In this document: positions 16,462 through 25,405 of the stretch, piece by piece
Numbering within the stretch: the stretch's first letter is position 1
How the letters are laid out: each line of letters opens with the position of its first letter
Assembly: GCA_002887195.1 (NCBI GenBank)
Contig: PJAB01000441.1
Coordinates: forward strand, 1 to 26,598
From: Chrysochromulina parva
Taxonomy: Eukaryota; Haptophyta; Prymnesiales; Chrysochromulinaceae
Length of the DNA stretch: 26,598 bases
Direction of reading: 5' to 3'
Position numbers and translations under genes: made by a program
Notes under the pieces: model-generated
Database searches by the model: none
What the model was told of the DNA's origin: nothing
Seen by the model: only the letters and a program-made list of their open reading frames with translations

Positions 16462-17277
16462 TTACGAGCTCCCCAGATCCCTCGCGATGTCTCTGACCTG
16501 CTCAGCGTACGTCGGAATTTTCATCGACGACGAGAAGGGCACGGGTTCCTGGAATTCGGTGCCCGCGAACACATCATCCCGCACCTTCGACCACGAGCCC
16601 CTTGAAGCCGTCGCCGTCGCGAAGGTGTCCCGCACCTTTTCTCGAGGAAGACCGTCATCCTCGATGGCGGTGGCCTCGATGCGCAACTGCTGCTCGCGGC
16701 CGCCAAAGCACGCGACGACGGTCGCCTCGCCGAAGAGCCCTGCAACCTCGGCGACCGCCTCCTTCCGCTTGCCACTCACGGTGCGCACCTGCTTGAAGGT
16801 TGCCACGCCGCTCACGAAGTCCAGCGAGATGACCAGAGGCTCGCCGCTGCTGAGCCGCATCATTCCCCATTGCTTCTCGAGGCCTTTGATGAACATGCGG
16901 CCGTCGCCGTGCATGCAGATGACGTGCTGCGAGTCACGAGGCAGCACGTCCTCGCCTTCTTCGATGCCAGCCGCGTAAGTCTCCCAGTACCCGTGCTCGC
17001 ACACGCCGATGTAGAAGCTCGAATTGTCCACGTTGTCGGTCGCAATTTTAATTTCAAAGAGGCCGCCGCGCAGCCACTGCGCTCCGATCACGCTGTTCCA
17101 CTGCGAGGTGGCATGGGTCGCCGTGCGGTTATCGGCGCTGAGGGTAATATTGGGCCCTAAGTGTGCCGGATCCCACGTGAACTGACTGCTATGGCAGCCA
17201 TAATAGTCGGCCGACGCCGACGATGATGCCTCGGCGGTTGATGCCTCGGTCGCAAGCCTGCGAGCCTCGGAAAGCAT
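16462..17277 (-). CDS. SPRY-domain protein
   Basis: The 271-aa protein starts at ATG 17277; the frame is open further upstream only through a GTG. Residues about 33-205 form a SPRY/B30.2-like beta sandwich: FTWDPAHLGPNITLSADNRT, then GGLFEIKIATDN, FYIGVCEHGYWE, HVICMHGDGRMFIKG, LVISLDFVSGVATF and VVACFGGREQQLRIEA. SPRY domains are protein-binding modules, often substrate adaptors. No RING, SOCS or other partner domain is visible, so the partner is unknown. The N-terminal 30 residues are Ala/Ser-rich and low complexity. The C-terminal about 60 residues are unassigned. The stop lies only 85 bp before the ATG of the lipase gene on the same strand, which is unusually tight for separate eukaryotic genes. 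The 5' end diverges from the FkbM gene across 175 bp. Confidence 0.82.
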   Translation of the reverse strand: MLSEARRLATEASTAEASSSASADYYGCHSSQFTWDPAHLGPNITLSADNRTATHATSQWNSVIGAQWLRGGLFEIKIATDNVDNSSFYIGVCEHGYWETYAAGIEEGEDVLPRDSQHVICMHGDGRMFIKGLEKQWGMMRLSSGEPLVISLDFVSGVATFKQVRTVSGKRKEAVAEVAGLFGEATVVACFGGREQQLRIEATAIEDDGLPREKVRDTFATATASRGSWSKVRDDVFAGTEFQEPVPFSSSMKIPTYAEQVRDIARDLGSS

Positions 17278-17452
17278 TCGCGGCCGCTCCAAACTTGGAA
17301 CCAAACTCGGATGCGGCCCCGTCGGCGCGCGCGCCGCCGCCCGCACCCGCCGCCCGCGCTATACCGCGCTCTAGTGAATTTCGCTCGCAAATATTATTGC
17401 GCCGCATGCAAAAACGAAACTCAAAAAAGGTGCGGCCGCTCCAACCACATAA
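17278..17452. promoter_or_regulatory. Bidirectional promoter region (inferred)
   Basis: This 175-bp divergent spacer separates the SPRY gene (minus) and the FkbM methyltransferase gene (plus). A short AT-rich stretch (TCGCAAATATTATTGC, near 17385-17400) is the only non-GC-rich part. I see no defined element. Confidence 0.4.
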
Positions 17453-18448
17453 ATGCGAAAACATGTTGCACGTGCGTGGGAGCTGGGGCGATCCACACAC
17501 CTGGATGAAGAAAAGCTGCCGTCCACGCTGCACCGATGGGGCAATCATCACCTGGGCAAGGCGCGTTTGGCAGCTTTGCTCCAGAACGCCACTGTCATGT
17601 CGGCATGTATTATCTTCACAGGGGCGACGTGCGCCAGGAGCGCTCATTTCCACGTGTCTGGACTCGACTACCATGACAAGGTGGGCTCGATCCTTCAGGG
17701 GACAAAGAGCCCACTTGGGGCCGACATGGCTGCATACAATCTTCGGCTCGACCAAGCACGTGGCGACGGGCTCATCTTCGATTACGGCGCCAACATCGGC
17801 ATCGCCGCAGTCGCGGCCTACCTAATCAATACCGTCGGCAGGGAGCGCGAGGGATGTGTGCGTGTTCTGGCCCTCGAACCAGTGCCCGAGTCATACCTCT
17901 TTCTCCGATGGAACCTCCTCGCCAACGGCGTTCCACTGATCAGCAATCGCTCAAGGTGTGGCGTGCTTCCGCTCAACATGGCCGCCTCCCGCACACGCGG
18001 CAACGTGACCCTCGCCGTCGGCTACCGCTCGATGAACGCAGTAGTTGAAGGGGTGGGGTACCTGGCACCAGAACCGCACACGGCCGTGCGGCGCTACGAG
18101 GTCCGCTCGACAACCTTCGAAGAACGGCTGCACGAAATGCAGACCATGCAGACGTCCCCTCAGCATTACCCTCAGACCTCTCAACAGCCGAGCCTGCAGT
18201 ACGTCGACCTACTCAAGCTCGATTGTGAGGGCTGCGAGGCCGAGGTCTACCACGAGCTGCTCAGTCGTCCCTCGCTGGCGGGGCGCATCCGCGCTGTGAC
18301 GGGCGAGCTGCACGGGTGCCTGCATGTGCGCCATGGGACAGGAGGTACAAGGACTTCTACGTTTCTTAAGCAGCAGTGCCAGAGGATGGCGCGGTACTTT
18401 CGAGAGCATTGGAACGGGACGGGAGGCGATGCCCTGATGCTCGTCTAG
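17453..18448 (+). CDS. FkbM-family methyltransferase
   Basis: The 331-aa protein starts at ATG 17453. It carries the FkbM (Methyltransf_21) pattern of a class I SAM-dependent methyltransferase. IFDYGANIGIAAVAAYL (108-124) is the SAM-binding Gly loop, LALEPVPESYLFLRWNLLANG (139-159) holds the acidic strand-2 residue, and YVDLLKLDCEGCEAEV (250-265) is the conserved LK-D-EG-E block. A family member usually O-methylates sugars or small molecules, but the substrate cannot be read here. A hydrophobic stretch at 48-58 (TVMSACIIFTG) might be a signal anchor. An MQT/Gln-rich insertion (229-247) precedes the last motif. It is a different family from the METTL24-like gene at 6382. Confidence 0.88.
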   Translation: MRKHVARAWELGRSTHLDEEKLPSTLHRWGNHHLGKARLAALLQNATVMSACIIFTGATCARSAHFHVSGLDYHDKVGSILQGTKSPLGADMAAYNLRLDQARGDGLIFDYGANIGIAAVAAYLINTVGREREGCVRVLALEPVPESYLFLRWNLLANGVPLISNRSRCGVLPLNMAASRTRGNVTLAVGYRSMNAVVEGVGYLAPEPHTAVRRYEVRSTTFEERLHEMQTMQTSPQHYPQTSQQPSLQYVDLLKLDCEGCEAEVYHELLSRPSLAGRIRAVTGELHGCLHVRHGTGGTRTSTFLKQQCQRMARYFREHWNGTGGDALMLV

Positions 18449-18710
18449 ACAGACCACATGGATCTCATCCGACCGAAAATCCGACCGCTGGGCCGAACGT
18501 GTGGTGCTGCCCTGTTTACTGCCCTGTGGTGGTGGACACGCGAGTCTAATGTGTAAGATGATGAGATGGCCGAACCGAACTTTGAGGGACCATCCGACAG
18601 CGATTGTGAACGTTCACACCTCCGCGAAAGGTCATGTCGTGCGCCCTCCATTCGCGGCGGTCGTGTCGTGCGCGCGCCCACCGCACCCGTGTCGTGCGCC
18701 CGCGAGAAAC
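18449..18710. other. Spacer and 5' UTR of the GTPase gene
   Basis: This 262-bp gap contains direct imperfect repeats of GTCGTGCGC (near 18634, 18664 and 18691). The GTPase frame is open back to a GTG at 18501, but that extension is Pro/Arg-rich and lacks conservation signs, so I treat it as untranslated. Confidence 0.45.
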
Positions 18711-19853
18711 ATGCTGTGGGGCAAAAGTCGCTTCGTGCTTGCTCACGCTCGCCGAGGCCTCTACCCCGCTTGCATCGCAGCACCGCGCCGCAGCGTGAGC
18801 AGCGCGGCCTCATCTCAGGCCAACGGGCTCCTCGACGCTGAACAGTCTGGCTTGCTCTCAGTGCGCGAACGGCTGCGCCGCGAGCCGCTCGACCGCGACG
18901 TGCTGGAGCTCATCTCAGAGCTTCAGCTGGGCCTCCCCAGACGCGGAAGGCGGCAGCGGCGGAGCGGCGACAAAGTTTCAGATACAGGCGCATCGACCAA
19001 CATCTTCGCACGTGTGGGATTTCTGCACGCGGCCCACGCGGCGAGCAACCTGCCGCCACCGCCCCTCGCTGAGATTGCCTTCGCGGGTCGCTCGAATGTG
19101 GGAAAGAGCAGCCTGCTGAATGCGCTTGCTGGCAAGTCGTGCGGCTCGAGGGGCACCATCGGCGTGGCCGCCGTCGCCAACAGGCCGGGCGTGACGCGCT
19201 CGATAAACTTCTACTCGAACGCGCATGGCGCGCAGCTGGTCGACCTGCCCGGTTACGGCTTCGCGTTCGCGCAGACAGAGGAGGTGGCGCGCTGGCAGAC
19301 GACGATGCGCGACTACCTCTCCTCGCGCGGCAAGCCGCTGCGCGTCCTCCTCATCCTCGACGCCCGTCAGAGCCTCAAGCAGACGGATCGTGAGTTCTTG
19401 CTCTGGCTCGATCGCGAGGCACGCGTGCCTTTACACGTGGTCATGAGCAAGTGCGACCTGGTGTCGGCGCCGGAGCTGGCGCGCCGATATACGGTGCTTG
19501 GCACCGAGCTGCGCGCGCTGCAGCTCGAGCACCACGTACCACCCCACTTCATGATCTCATCGAAGACAGGAGGCGGCATCGAGCTTCTGCGGGCGTCCCT
19601 TGCAGTCGCCCTGCCTTCGAAGCTCCTTGGTAGTGCTGCGAAGCGTGGGGCGCGCCGGCTGGAGAAGCCGCTGAGCACGGTGGACGAGGTGGAGGTGGCC
19701 ACGCCCGCCGCGCGTCGATTTGCGCAGCAGCTTGAGGCACGTCGAGCCAAGGCGACGCAGGCGATGCAGCCCGAAGCACTAGGGCGCGAGCAGCGGCAGG
19801 CAGTCGCGCGTGACTTTTTCCTGCAGCGGCGCGCGCGCAGGGTGGGACATTGA
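18711..19853 (+). CDS. EngB/YihA-family GTPase, probably organellar (GTPBP8-like)
   Basis: The 380-aa protein is taken from ATG 18711, which gives a basic, hydroxylated N-terminus (MLWGKSRFVLAHARRG, then APRRSVSSAASS) typical of a mitochondrial or plastid targeting peptide. The GTPase core is complete: G1 GRSNVGKSSL (126-135), G2 with NRPGVTRSINF, G3 DLPGYGFA (178-185), G4 MSKCD (245-249), G5 ISSKTGGG (282-289). NRPG.T...NF and DLPGYGFA are hallmarks of EngB, which in bacteria helps assemble the large ribosomal subunit; organellar relatives act on mitochondrial or plastid ribosomes. The N-terminal extension of about 120 residues and the basic C-terminal tail of about 90 residues exceed the bacterial length of about 200 aa. 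Which organelle is targeted is not decided. Confidence 0.93.
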   Translation: MLWGKSRFVLAHARRGLYPACIAAPRRSVSSAASSQANGLLDAEQSGLLSVRERLRREPLDRDVLELISELQLGLPRRGRRQRRSGDKVSDTGASTNIFARVGFLHAAHAASNLPPPPLAEIAFAGRSNVGKSSLLNALAGKSCGSRGTIGVAAVANRPGVTRSINFYSNAHGAQLVDLPGYGFAFAQTEEVARWQTTMRDYLSSRGKPLRVLLILDARQSLKQTDREFLLWLDREARVPLHVVMSKCDLVSAPELARRYTVLGTELRALQLEHHVPPHFMISSKTGGGIELLRASLAVALPSKLLGSAAKRGARRLEKPLSTVDEVEVATPAARRFAQQLEARRAKATQAMQPEALGREQRQAVARDFFLQRRARRVGH

Positions 19854-20229
19854 CCGTGCGTGCTCCCCCCAAATAACGGATGATGTGGGATTGCAGTTAT
19901 TCGTTCCACTGCGCCCGTCCTTTTTATATTTTCATCGGATTACGCACCCGACAGTTTCTTAGCACATTCCACATACCTTGTACATGTACCACGCTGAGTG
20001 TGACTTCATCTGTGTTCTGCCCTTAGCCTTACCGGCTTAATACGCTACCGCGGGCCCGTCAATGGTCAAAGCAGAAAGCTCAAACTACACAGGCGGTGGG
20101 GCCCGGGGGCATGATTTTTGTGTGAACGCCCACGGGGACGCGTGTGGTCCGCTGCGAAGTCCGCAAAACGCCACACAAGGCGCGCCAGCACATCGGCGCG
20201 TCCGTGCGTGTATAGGTGAGGGGAACAAC
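19854..20229. other. Intergenic region upstream of the C39-AKR gene
   Basis: This stretch is AT-richer than the genes around it, with a T-rich run CCTTTTTATATTTTCATC near 19919. It presumably holds the GTPase 3' UTR and the next promoter. The downstream frame is open back to about 20062, but without signs of coding before 20230. Confidence 0.5.
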
Positions 20230-22155
20230 ATGCCCGTCTTGTCGCACCTCCTCTTGGTTCTGATTGGCGCGCACGCCATGCACGATTGGGGCGCAGACAC
20301 GCAGCGGTCGTTTAAGGGGTGCGTGCCGCCGGGCATTTGCACACCGCCGCCGGCACGGTACTCGCGAATTGTTGGTGGAATTGAGCCGGGGCAGCAATGG
20401 AATAGTGATGGTGGCTTTTGCGGAGCCTTCAGTGTTCAGCACGCAGCGCTCGGGTTCGGCGCATGGATTTCGCAGGATCTTGTGCGCAAAGCGAATCGCT
20501 TCTCGCCGGGGCCACACAACATGCACGGCAATCCCACCGAAGGCTACGAGGTAATGCCGTCCAATGTGGTTGACACAGCCCGAGGCCTCAAGCTGGCGTA
20601 CGAGGAGTGGGATTACACGCAGCCGCGGCCCCAAGCGACGGCGTACAAGGCGTGGCTCAAGAGGCATCTCGTGCGTGGTCACCCGATCGTCTGGTTCCCG
20701 ATTTGCAAGGGTGACTCGCACCAACCTTATCCTGGCTCGTGCCCCCTGGGCGGTGCTGTCGATCACGTCGAGCCTATGTGGGGCATTTTCTCAAACCACA
20801 GCTTCGACGACGAGACCGTCTACGACGACGACTGGATCCTCCATGCCTCCGACCAGGACTATTTGCCATACTTCCGTACGCTCAACTCTCTCCCGGACTC
20901 GACGCGCATGGAGGGCAACTGCTTGCACGCCGGCTCGGGCTTCGGCAAGAATGAGATGTACCCGTGCTTTGACGAAGACATTACGTACGGACTCGCGGTC
21001 CTCGGGCTGAATATCACGGGCAAGACGTTCCCAACCTACCTGAGCACATCTGGCGCGGTCTCCGAGCCGCAGATCCGCTCCGGAGAGAGGCCGTCTCAGC
21101 TTACCGGCGCAGTCACAGTCACCGGCCTCACCGGTGGCTCACGCTACACGATCTACCGGTACGACGGCACCGACACGCTCCCGACCTCGACTGCCTCCAT
21201 GGCGGGCTATGCGCACTCGCACACCTTCATGGCGACTGCCACGCATTATGTGTACACGGACCCGAACACCTTTCTGAGCTCCTCTGCGGTATATTATGTG
21301 ACCACACCAGCTACCGCCTCACCGCACCCCACGCCGTTGCGGGCCACCGCCATCCCCAAAGTGCCTGGCCTTGGGCTGCCCCTAGTCTCCCTGGGCACGG
21401 GCTCGGGCATGCACGCCGACGTCGCCGCGGCCACGGAACTGTGGGTCAAGGTCGGCGGCACCGCCATCGACACAGCCTACGTGTACGGCGACGAGGACGC
21501 GATCGCCGAGGGGCTGGCCAACGCGGGAGTACCCGCATCGAGCATGTACATCACCACCAAGATCCCGTGCAGCACGTACGCCGACGCAAAAGCACACATC
21601 GCATCCAATCTCAAGGACCTCAAGGTGTCTGTCGTCAACCTCACGCTCATCCACAACCCCCGCTGCCAAGGGGCCGCCTCGGTCTCTGCCACCTGGCGCG
21701 CACTTGAAGAGGCCAAGGCTGCAGGGCAGAGTGTCGAGATCGGCGTCTCCAACTTCGTCGAATCGGATTTCGAGACGCTCAAGAGAACGGCCACCGTCTG
21801 GCCGCCAGTGCTGAACCAGTGCTCCATGTCCGTCGGCTACCACGACGACGCGACCATTAAGTATTGCAACTCGAACAAGATCACGTACATGTCGTACTCG
21901 CCCCTCTGCGGTGGCCCCAATGGCTCCTCGTGCCAGCATGGCTCAGTGATGGACATCCCGGTGGTGCAGCAAATCTCAAAGGTGCACAACGTCTCGTCCG
22001 CGCAGATTGCGCTCAAGTGGATTGTGCAGCAGGGCATTCCGCTCGCGACGGCAGTGGCCAACGAGCAGTACGCGCGGGAGGATCTCGATCTGTGGTCATG
22101 GGGCGACCTCTCAGCGGATGAAATGAAGAAGCTTGCCGACGCCAAGCTTGGTTGA
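20230..22155 (+). CDS. Secreted C39-like peptidase / aldo-keto reductase fusion
   Basis: The 641-aa protein starts at ATG 20230, which places a signal peptide at the N-terminus (MPVLSHLLLVLIGAHA). An upstream in-frame ATG at 20062 would bury it. Residues about 43-262 resemble the papain-like C39-type peptidase fold: Q56 or Q57 in GQQWN, C64 in GGFCGAFS, H179 in GAVDHVEPMWGIF, and an acidic DDDWILHASD. After a Ser/Thr-rich beta region (about 270-375), residues about 380-641 are an aldo-keto reductase. The tetrad is present as D414 and Y419 (DTAYVYGDE), K444 (ITTKI) and H475 (LIHNP). GVSNF, LNQCSMSVGY and SYSPL also match; AKRs reduce carbonyls with NADPH. A reductase in a secreted chain is odd. 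The single frame has no stop or frame change between modules, so it is not an obvious annotation join. Confidence 0.84.
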   Translation: MPVLSHLLLVLIGAHAMHDWGADTQRSFKGCVPPGICTPPPARYSRIVGGIEPGQQWNSDGGFCGAFSVQHAALGFGAWISQDLVRKANRFSPGPHNMHGNPTEGYEVMPSNVVDTARGLKLAYEEWDYTQPRPQATAYKAWLKRHLVRGHPIVWFPICKGDSHQPYPGSCPLGGAVDHVEPMWGIFSNHSFDDETVYDDDWILHASDQDYLPYFRTLNSLPDSTRMEGNCLHAGSGFGKNEMYPCFDEDITYGLAVLGLNITGKTFPTYLSTSGAVSEPQIRSGERPSQLTGAVTVTGLTGGSRYTIYRYDGTDTLPTSTASMAGYAHSHTFMATATHYVYTDPNTFLSSSAVYYVTTPATASPHPTPLRATAIPKVPGLGLPLVSLGTGSGMHADVAAATELWVKVGGTAIDTAYVYGDEDAIAEGLANAGVPASSMYITTKIPCSTYADAKAHIASNLKDLKVSVVNLTLIHNPRCQGAASVSATWRALEEAKAAGQSVEIGVSNFVESDFETLKRTATVWPPVLNQCSMSVGYHDDATIKYCNSNKITYMSYSPLCGGPNGSSCQHGSVMDIPVVQQISKVHNVSSAQIALKWIVQQGIPLATAVANEQYAREDLDLWSWGDLSADEMKKLADAKLG

Positions 22156-22634
22156 TGCTTGCAAGCACGAAGAGGCGAGATCGTATAGTCGGTTTCGGCG
22201 TGTCATTGGATGCCTTGTGCGCTGCGCCACGAGCTCGAGCGATGCCTGTCCGTGTCCGGTCGTCAGGCGGACGTTCTGGGTCCTGGGAGGTGGGGCACGA
22301 GGGCGCGTCCGGTGTTCCTCGCCGGCGAATGGGATTCGCTTGTGCGAAATCGAAAGTGATAAGTGTTTATATTATATACGCTTTTAGCCTTCCGTACGCT
22401 CAAGCCTCAACGCTCCACCTGTGGGCACACGATCGAGGATCGACGATCGTGCTGGCACGTGGCAGTATACGATGTGAAGAGGTTCACTTTTATGTGGAGG
22501 ATATTTCCTAGCCTCACCCTTGCCCTAGAGTTGCGAGGAGAAAGTACTGTGTAGTATTCACAAGTCGAGACGGACTTTGACTTGACTTATTCACAACCTT
22601 TCTTCTGTATTAACGAGCGAGATCGCACACCACG
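22156..22634. other. Intergenic region upstream of the small membrane protein gene
   Basis: About 480 bp with no supported gene. TTTATATTATATACG near 22367-22381 is the most AT-rich part and is TATA-like, but it lies about 260 bp from the next ATG. A 119-codon frame (22152-22511) has no recognisable domain. Confidence 0.5.
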
Positions 22635-23158
22635 ATGTTGGGTCTCTTGGCGACCTTGCTGAACGTAGTCAGCTTGAATGTGCCGCCTGCGAGGATTTAT
22701 GCACGTGCAGTAGTGGCGCGTGCATCCATGCCTACTATGGGTCCCTTCGACAAAAAGGCGACTCCCACATCCAACGTGCCTAAGACCATGGCCGAGAAAA
22801 ACGCCGCTCTCAATGAGGTGATGAAGAAGGACCAGAAATCGTGGACGCCGGCGGACAAGAAGCTACTTACACGAATTGCGTCAAACTGGGGCGATACGAA
22901 GAAGCCCGAGCAGGAGGGCTACATGGTACGTGCTACTTGAGCCACAGCGCCAGCGATGACCGCGATGTCTCACTGTGTGTCTCACTGCTGCAGTTCTTTC
23001 AAGGCCCGTCCCCAAAGACAGGCAAACAAGAGAACCTACCTTCGTTTTTCAGTTCCGAAAACTTTGATGGAGTGAGTGTCAATCCTCAGCTTTTGCTCTT
23101 TGGAGGCGTGCTTGTAGCCGGTGTCACGGCTTTGGGTGCGTTCTTGGTCCTCGCTTGA
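22635..23158 (+). CDS. Small single-pass membrane protein, two exons, possibly plastid
   Basis: Exons 22635-22925 and 22994-23158 join in phase 0 to give about 151 aa. The N-terminus (MLGLLATLLNVVSLNVPP) looks like a signal sequence, followed by a basic Ala-rich segment (ARAVVARASMPTMGPFD) that could be a transit-peptide-like region, as in proteins sent to complex plastids. The middle is Lys-rich and soluble (KNAALNEVMKKDQKSWTPADK). Exon 2 gives FFQGPSPKTGKQENLPSFFS and then one membrane helix (LLLFGGVLVAGVTALGAFLVL) at the very C-terminus. This resembles small nuclear-encoded thylakoid subunits in layout, but I do not recognise the family. Plastid location is inference from the N-terminus only. 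The exon 2 reading frame has no convincing start of its own, which supports splicing. Confidence 0.72.
22926..22993 (+). other. Intron (GT-AG, 68 bp)
   Basis: The donor ATG|GTACGTGC and acceptor CTGCTGCAG|TTC are canonical, phase 0. Exon 1 would otherwise stop at TGA six codons later. The 3' part contains TGTCTCACTG twice, close to the acceptor. Confidence 0.85.
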
Positions 23159-23750
23159 AGGGTACGCGGCGCAACGTGACGCGCAAGCAGCTGCTGGGCT
23201 GTTCTGATTGCCTCCGTCGTGGCGATTGGTAGCATGGCGGCTGCTAGAGGGGCCCCTGTACAGGGATCGACGGGGCCATCATTCGGTTCTCGCATACATC
23301 GGCCGGATCCCGCGACTATTGACTCGCGCGCACCGCGTCCCTGGTCGCCGGTCGTGCTGTGGCCGTCTGGCATCCGGCTACACCTACGCATGTTGCCTTG
23401 AGTTTTGAGTCAGATATGCGTATGAGGAGAGTGGGTGTATGACACGTTTTCCTAAACTGCGGATTCCTATGACCGAAACCGCGAAGGCGAACACCGTCGG
23501 TCCCGGCGCCCGCGGACCCTCAAGCAGCCGGGGCCAAGCCGACGACGCCTTCGCCGCGCGGAGCGCCGCCACTGGCCGCAGTTCGCGTCGGCCACGACCA
23601 GCCACCGGCGACCGGGCAGTCACGGGACGTACACGCAAGGAGCCAGACGAAATCCGAGCTGCGCACGAGACCCGCGGCGCGTAGGAGGAAGGAGGGGGAG
23701 GAGGGGCTAACCCATCCTACCCAAGTGTGGGCACTGCCTAAGTTACTTGT
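23159..23750. other. Intergenic region between convergent genes
   Basis: About 590 bp. Several frames of 60-100 codons exist on both strands but are Arg/Ala/Gly-rich, overlap each other and show no domain. I see no RNA gene or repeat. Confidence 0.5.
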
Positions 23751-25331
23751 TCAGCTGATTGTGCGAGGAGTCGGCGGCGAAAGGCTCAGCACAAGCTGTT
23801 CCTGCAGCCGTGAGTGCTGCCGTGTCATAGCGTCTCGCTGCCGTTCGAGCTCTATGCACAGAGCTTTGCGTTCTCGCAGCTCGCTTTTGCCCACGGCCAC
23901 CTCGGACTGCGCAACGCTCAATGCAGCCTCTGCCGATCGCGCGCGCTCGTCTGCGTCTTGCAGCCGTGAGTTCGCTGTGCAGAGTTCGCGTTGCAAGTTC
24001 ATCCGCTCAGACTCCGCGGCATCACGCTGGCTCTGCACTTCCCTGAGCCGCTCTTCGAGCAATTGCGCCGATGCGGCGTTCGAGGCCCGTTCAAGCTGCA
24101 GCGCTTGATGGCGCGCATTCAGCGCGCTCAGCTCCTCATAGAGCTGGTTGAGCTCGGACTGCACCTGCTTGAGCTGCCCCGTCGTCAATGTGTAGCGTTC
24201 GCTCAGCCACTTGCGATCTTCCTCGATGGATGTGACGCTCTTGGCGCTTTCCAGGGCGGCTGTCTCGGCAGCCTCTAGCCGCACGCTCAGCTCGCCATGC
24301 GTGACTTCGGCGCGGTCGCGCGCAGCCTGCATCGCCGCCCGTTCCTCGAGCTGCAACATCTGCATTCGTCCAGTCACCGACTGCAACATGTGCCGCTCTG
24401 CCGTAGCGAGGTCGAGCTTGCGGTGCAGAGACGTGCGCTCTTGCTCTGCCTTTGCCTGCAAGCTGCGAGCTTCGCTCTCACGGTTCTCGGCAGCGCGCAA
24501 GCTCGCACGCAGTGAGGCCATCTCATTTTGACTCTGTGCTGTGAGGCTTGCGAGCGAATCCTCCAAGCGCTTCCGCTCGGACTTCTCCACAATGAGCGCC
24601 TCCTGCAAAGCGGCCTTGTCCGCACGCAGCTCGTCGCGCGTGTCTTCCAGCATCTGAATTTTTGCGTCAGATTCGGCTTTGTGCTGGGCGCCAGCGTTCA
24701 AGGATTGCTGCAGCATTGCCGAAGTGCGCTCGACGTGCGCATCTATGAGTTGACGCTCTGCCTGCGCCACGGACAGCACATTTTCGAGGGCAGCGCGCTC
24801 CGCGTCATCGGCATGCCGCTGCTCGAGTAAGATAGCATTGTTGGCCTGAGAGTCGGCTAGGCGAGCGGCGAGCCCGTCACGCTCTCGGCGGAGTTCGGAG
24901 ATGGCTGAATCGGCACGCCCAAGGCCAGAATCGATGAGCTTCCTCTCAGCAAGGGCCACGCTTAACTGCTCAGAGAGAGAATTGCGTTCTGTTTCAAGGG
25001 TCTCCGCCAGGGCCGAAAGCTGATCACACTGCTGCTGCAACCCTTTGAGACGCTCTTTCATCACGACCGTATCCTTCTCGGCTTTTGCTGCAAGTTCCTT
25101 GTTACCTTGCGACTCGGCGGCCAGTTTTGTGAGCTTCGCCGGAATCGAGGTAGCACACGAGCCACCGCCAGCGTAGGCCCCACCGTGTGTGGCGGTTGAG
25201 GACACAATCCGCGTGCTGCTTGCTGTAGATACAATGCTGTCTGTCGTGTCGGCACGAGAACGTCGAGACATCACGCTGTCTGTCGTGTCGGCTCGAGCAC
25301 GTCGAGATAGCACCCGACCCTCACTCAGCAT
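23751..25331 (-). CDS. Long coiled-coil protein
   Basis: About 526 aa from ATG 25331; the frame is open to 25367 but only through a TTG. Residues about 70-510 are almost continuous heptad-type coiled coil rich in Glu, Gln, Arg, Ala and Leu (for example LETERNSLSEQLSVALAERK and LQLEERAAMQAARDRAEV), with a recurring ERKLIDS/ERQLIDA/ERHMLQS pattern. The N-terminus has a tandem Arg/Ser/Thr repeat (SRRARADTTDSVM, SRRSRADTTDSIV), a possible phosphorylated head. No motor, zinc finger or other domain is visible, so structural or cytoskeletal scaffolding is only a general expectation. A strong donor-like ACAT|GTAAGT on the minus strand just upstream (25371-25376) suggests an unseen 5' exon with the intron ending within the N-terminal repeat, so the first residues are uncertain. 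Confidence 0.72.
   Translation of the reverse strand: MLSEGRVLSRRARADTTDSVMSRRSRADTTDSIVSTASSTRIVSSTATHGGAYAGGGSCATSIPAKLTKLAAESQGNKELAAKAEKDTVVMKERLKGLQQQCDQLSALAETLETERNSLSEQLSVALAERKLIDSGLGRADSAISELRRERDGLAARLADSQANNAILLEQRHADDAERAALENVLSVAQAERQLIDAHVERTSAMLQQSLNAGAQHKAESDAKIQMLEDTRDELRADKAALQEALIVEKSERKRLEDSLASLTAQSQNEMASLRASLRAAENRESEARSLQAKAEQERTSLHRKLDLATAERHMLQSVTGRMQMLQLEERAAMQAARDRAEVTHGELSVRLEAAETAALESAKSVTSIEEDRKWLSERYTLTTGQLKQVQSELNQLYEELSALNARHQALQLERASNAASAQLLEERLREVQSQRDAAESERMNLQRELCTANSRLQDADERARSAEAALSVAQSEVAVGKSELRERKALCIELERQRDAMTRQHSRLQEQLVLSLSPPTPRTIS
25237..25314 (-). repeat. 39-bp in-frame tandem repeat at the coiled-coil gene 5' end
   Basis: Units 25237-25275 and 25276-25314 are near-identical and encode the 13-residue SRR(A/S)RADTTDS repeat. 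Each unit contains ACAGACAG on the minus strand, a possible 3' splice site. Confidence 0.88.
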
Positions 25332-25405
25332 CCGTCGAAAAAGGTGCAAAGCCTTGTCAGAAGTCAACTTACATGTAGGTTCCTAAGGCAAGGCAAGTCA
25401 AGTCT

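Noticed and set aside
20062..20229. N-terminal extension of the C39-AKR protein from ATG 20062
   Set aside because: It would put a hydrophilic segment of 56 residues ahead of a good signal peptide; the ATG at 20230 is more likely.
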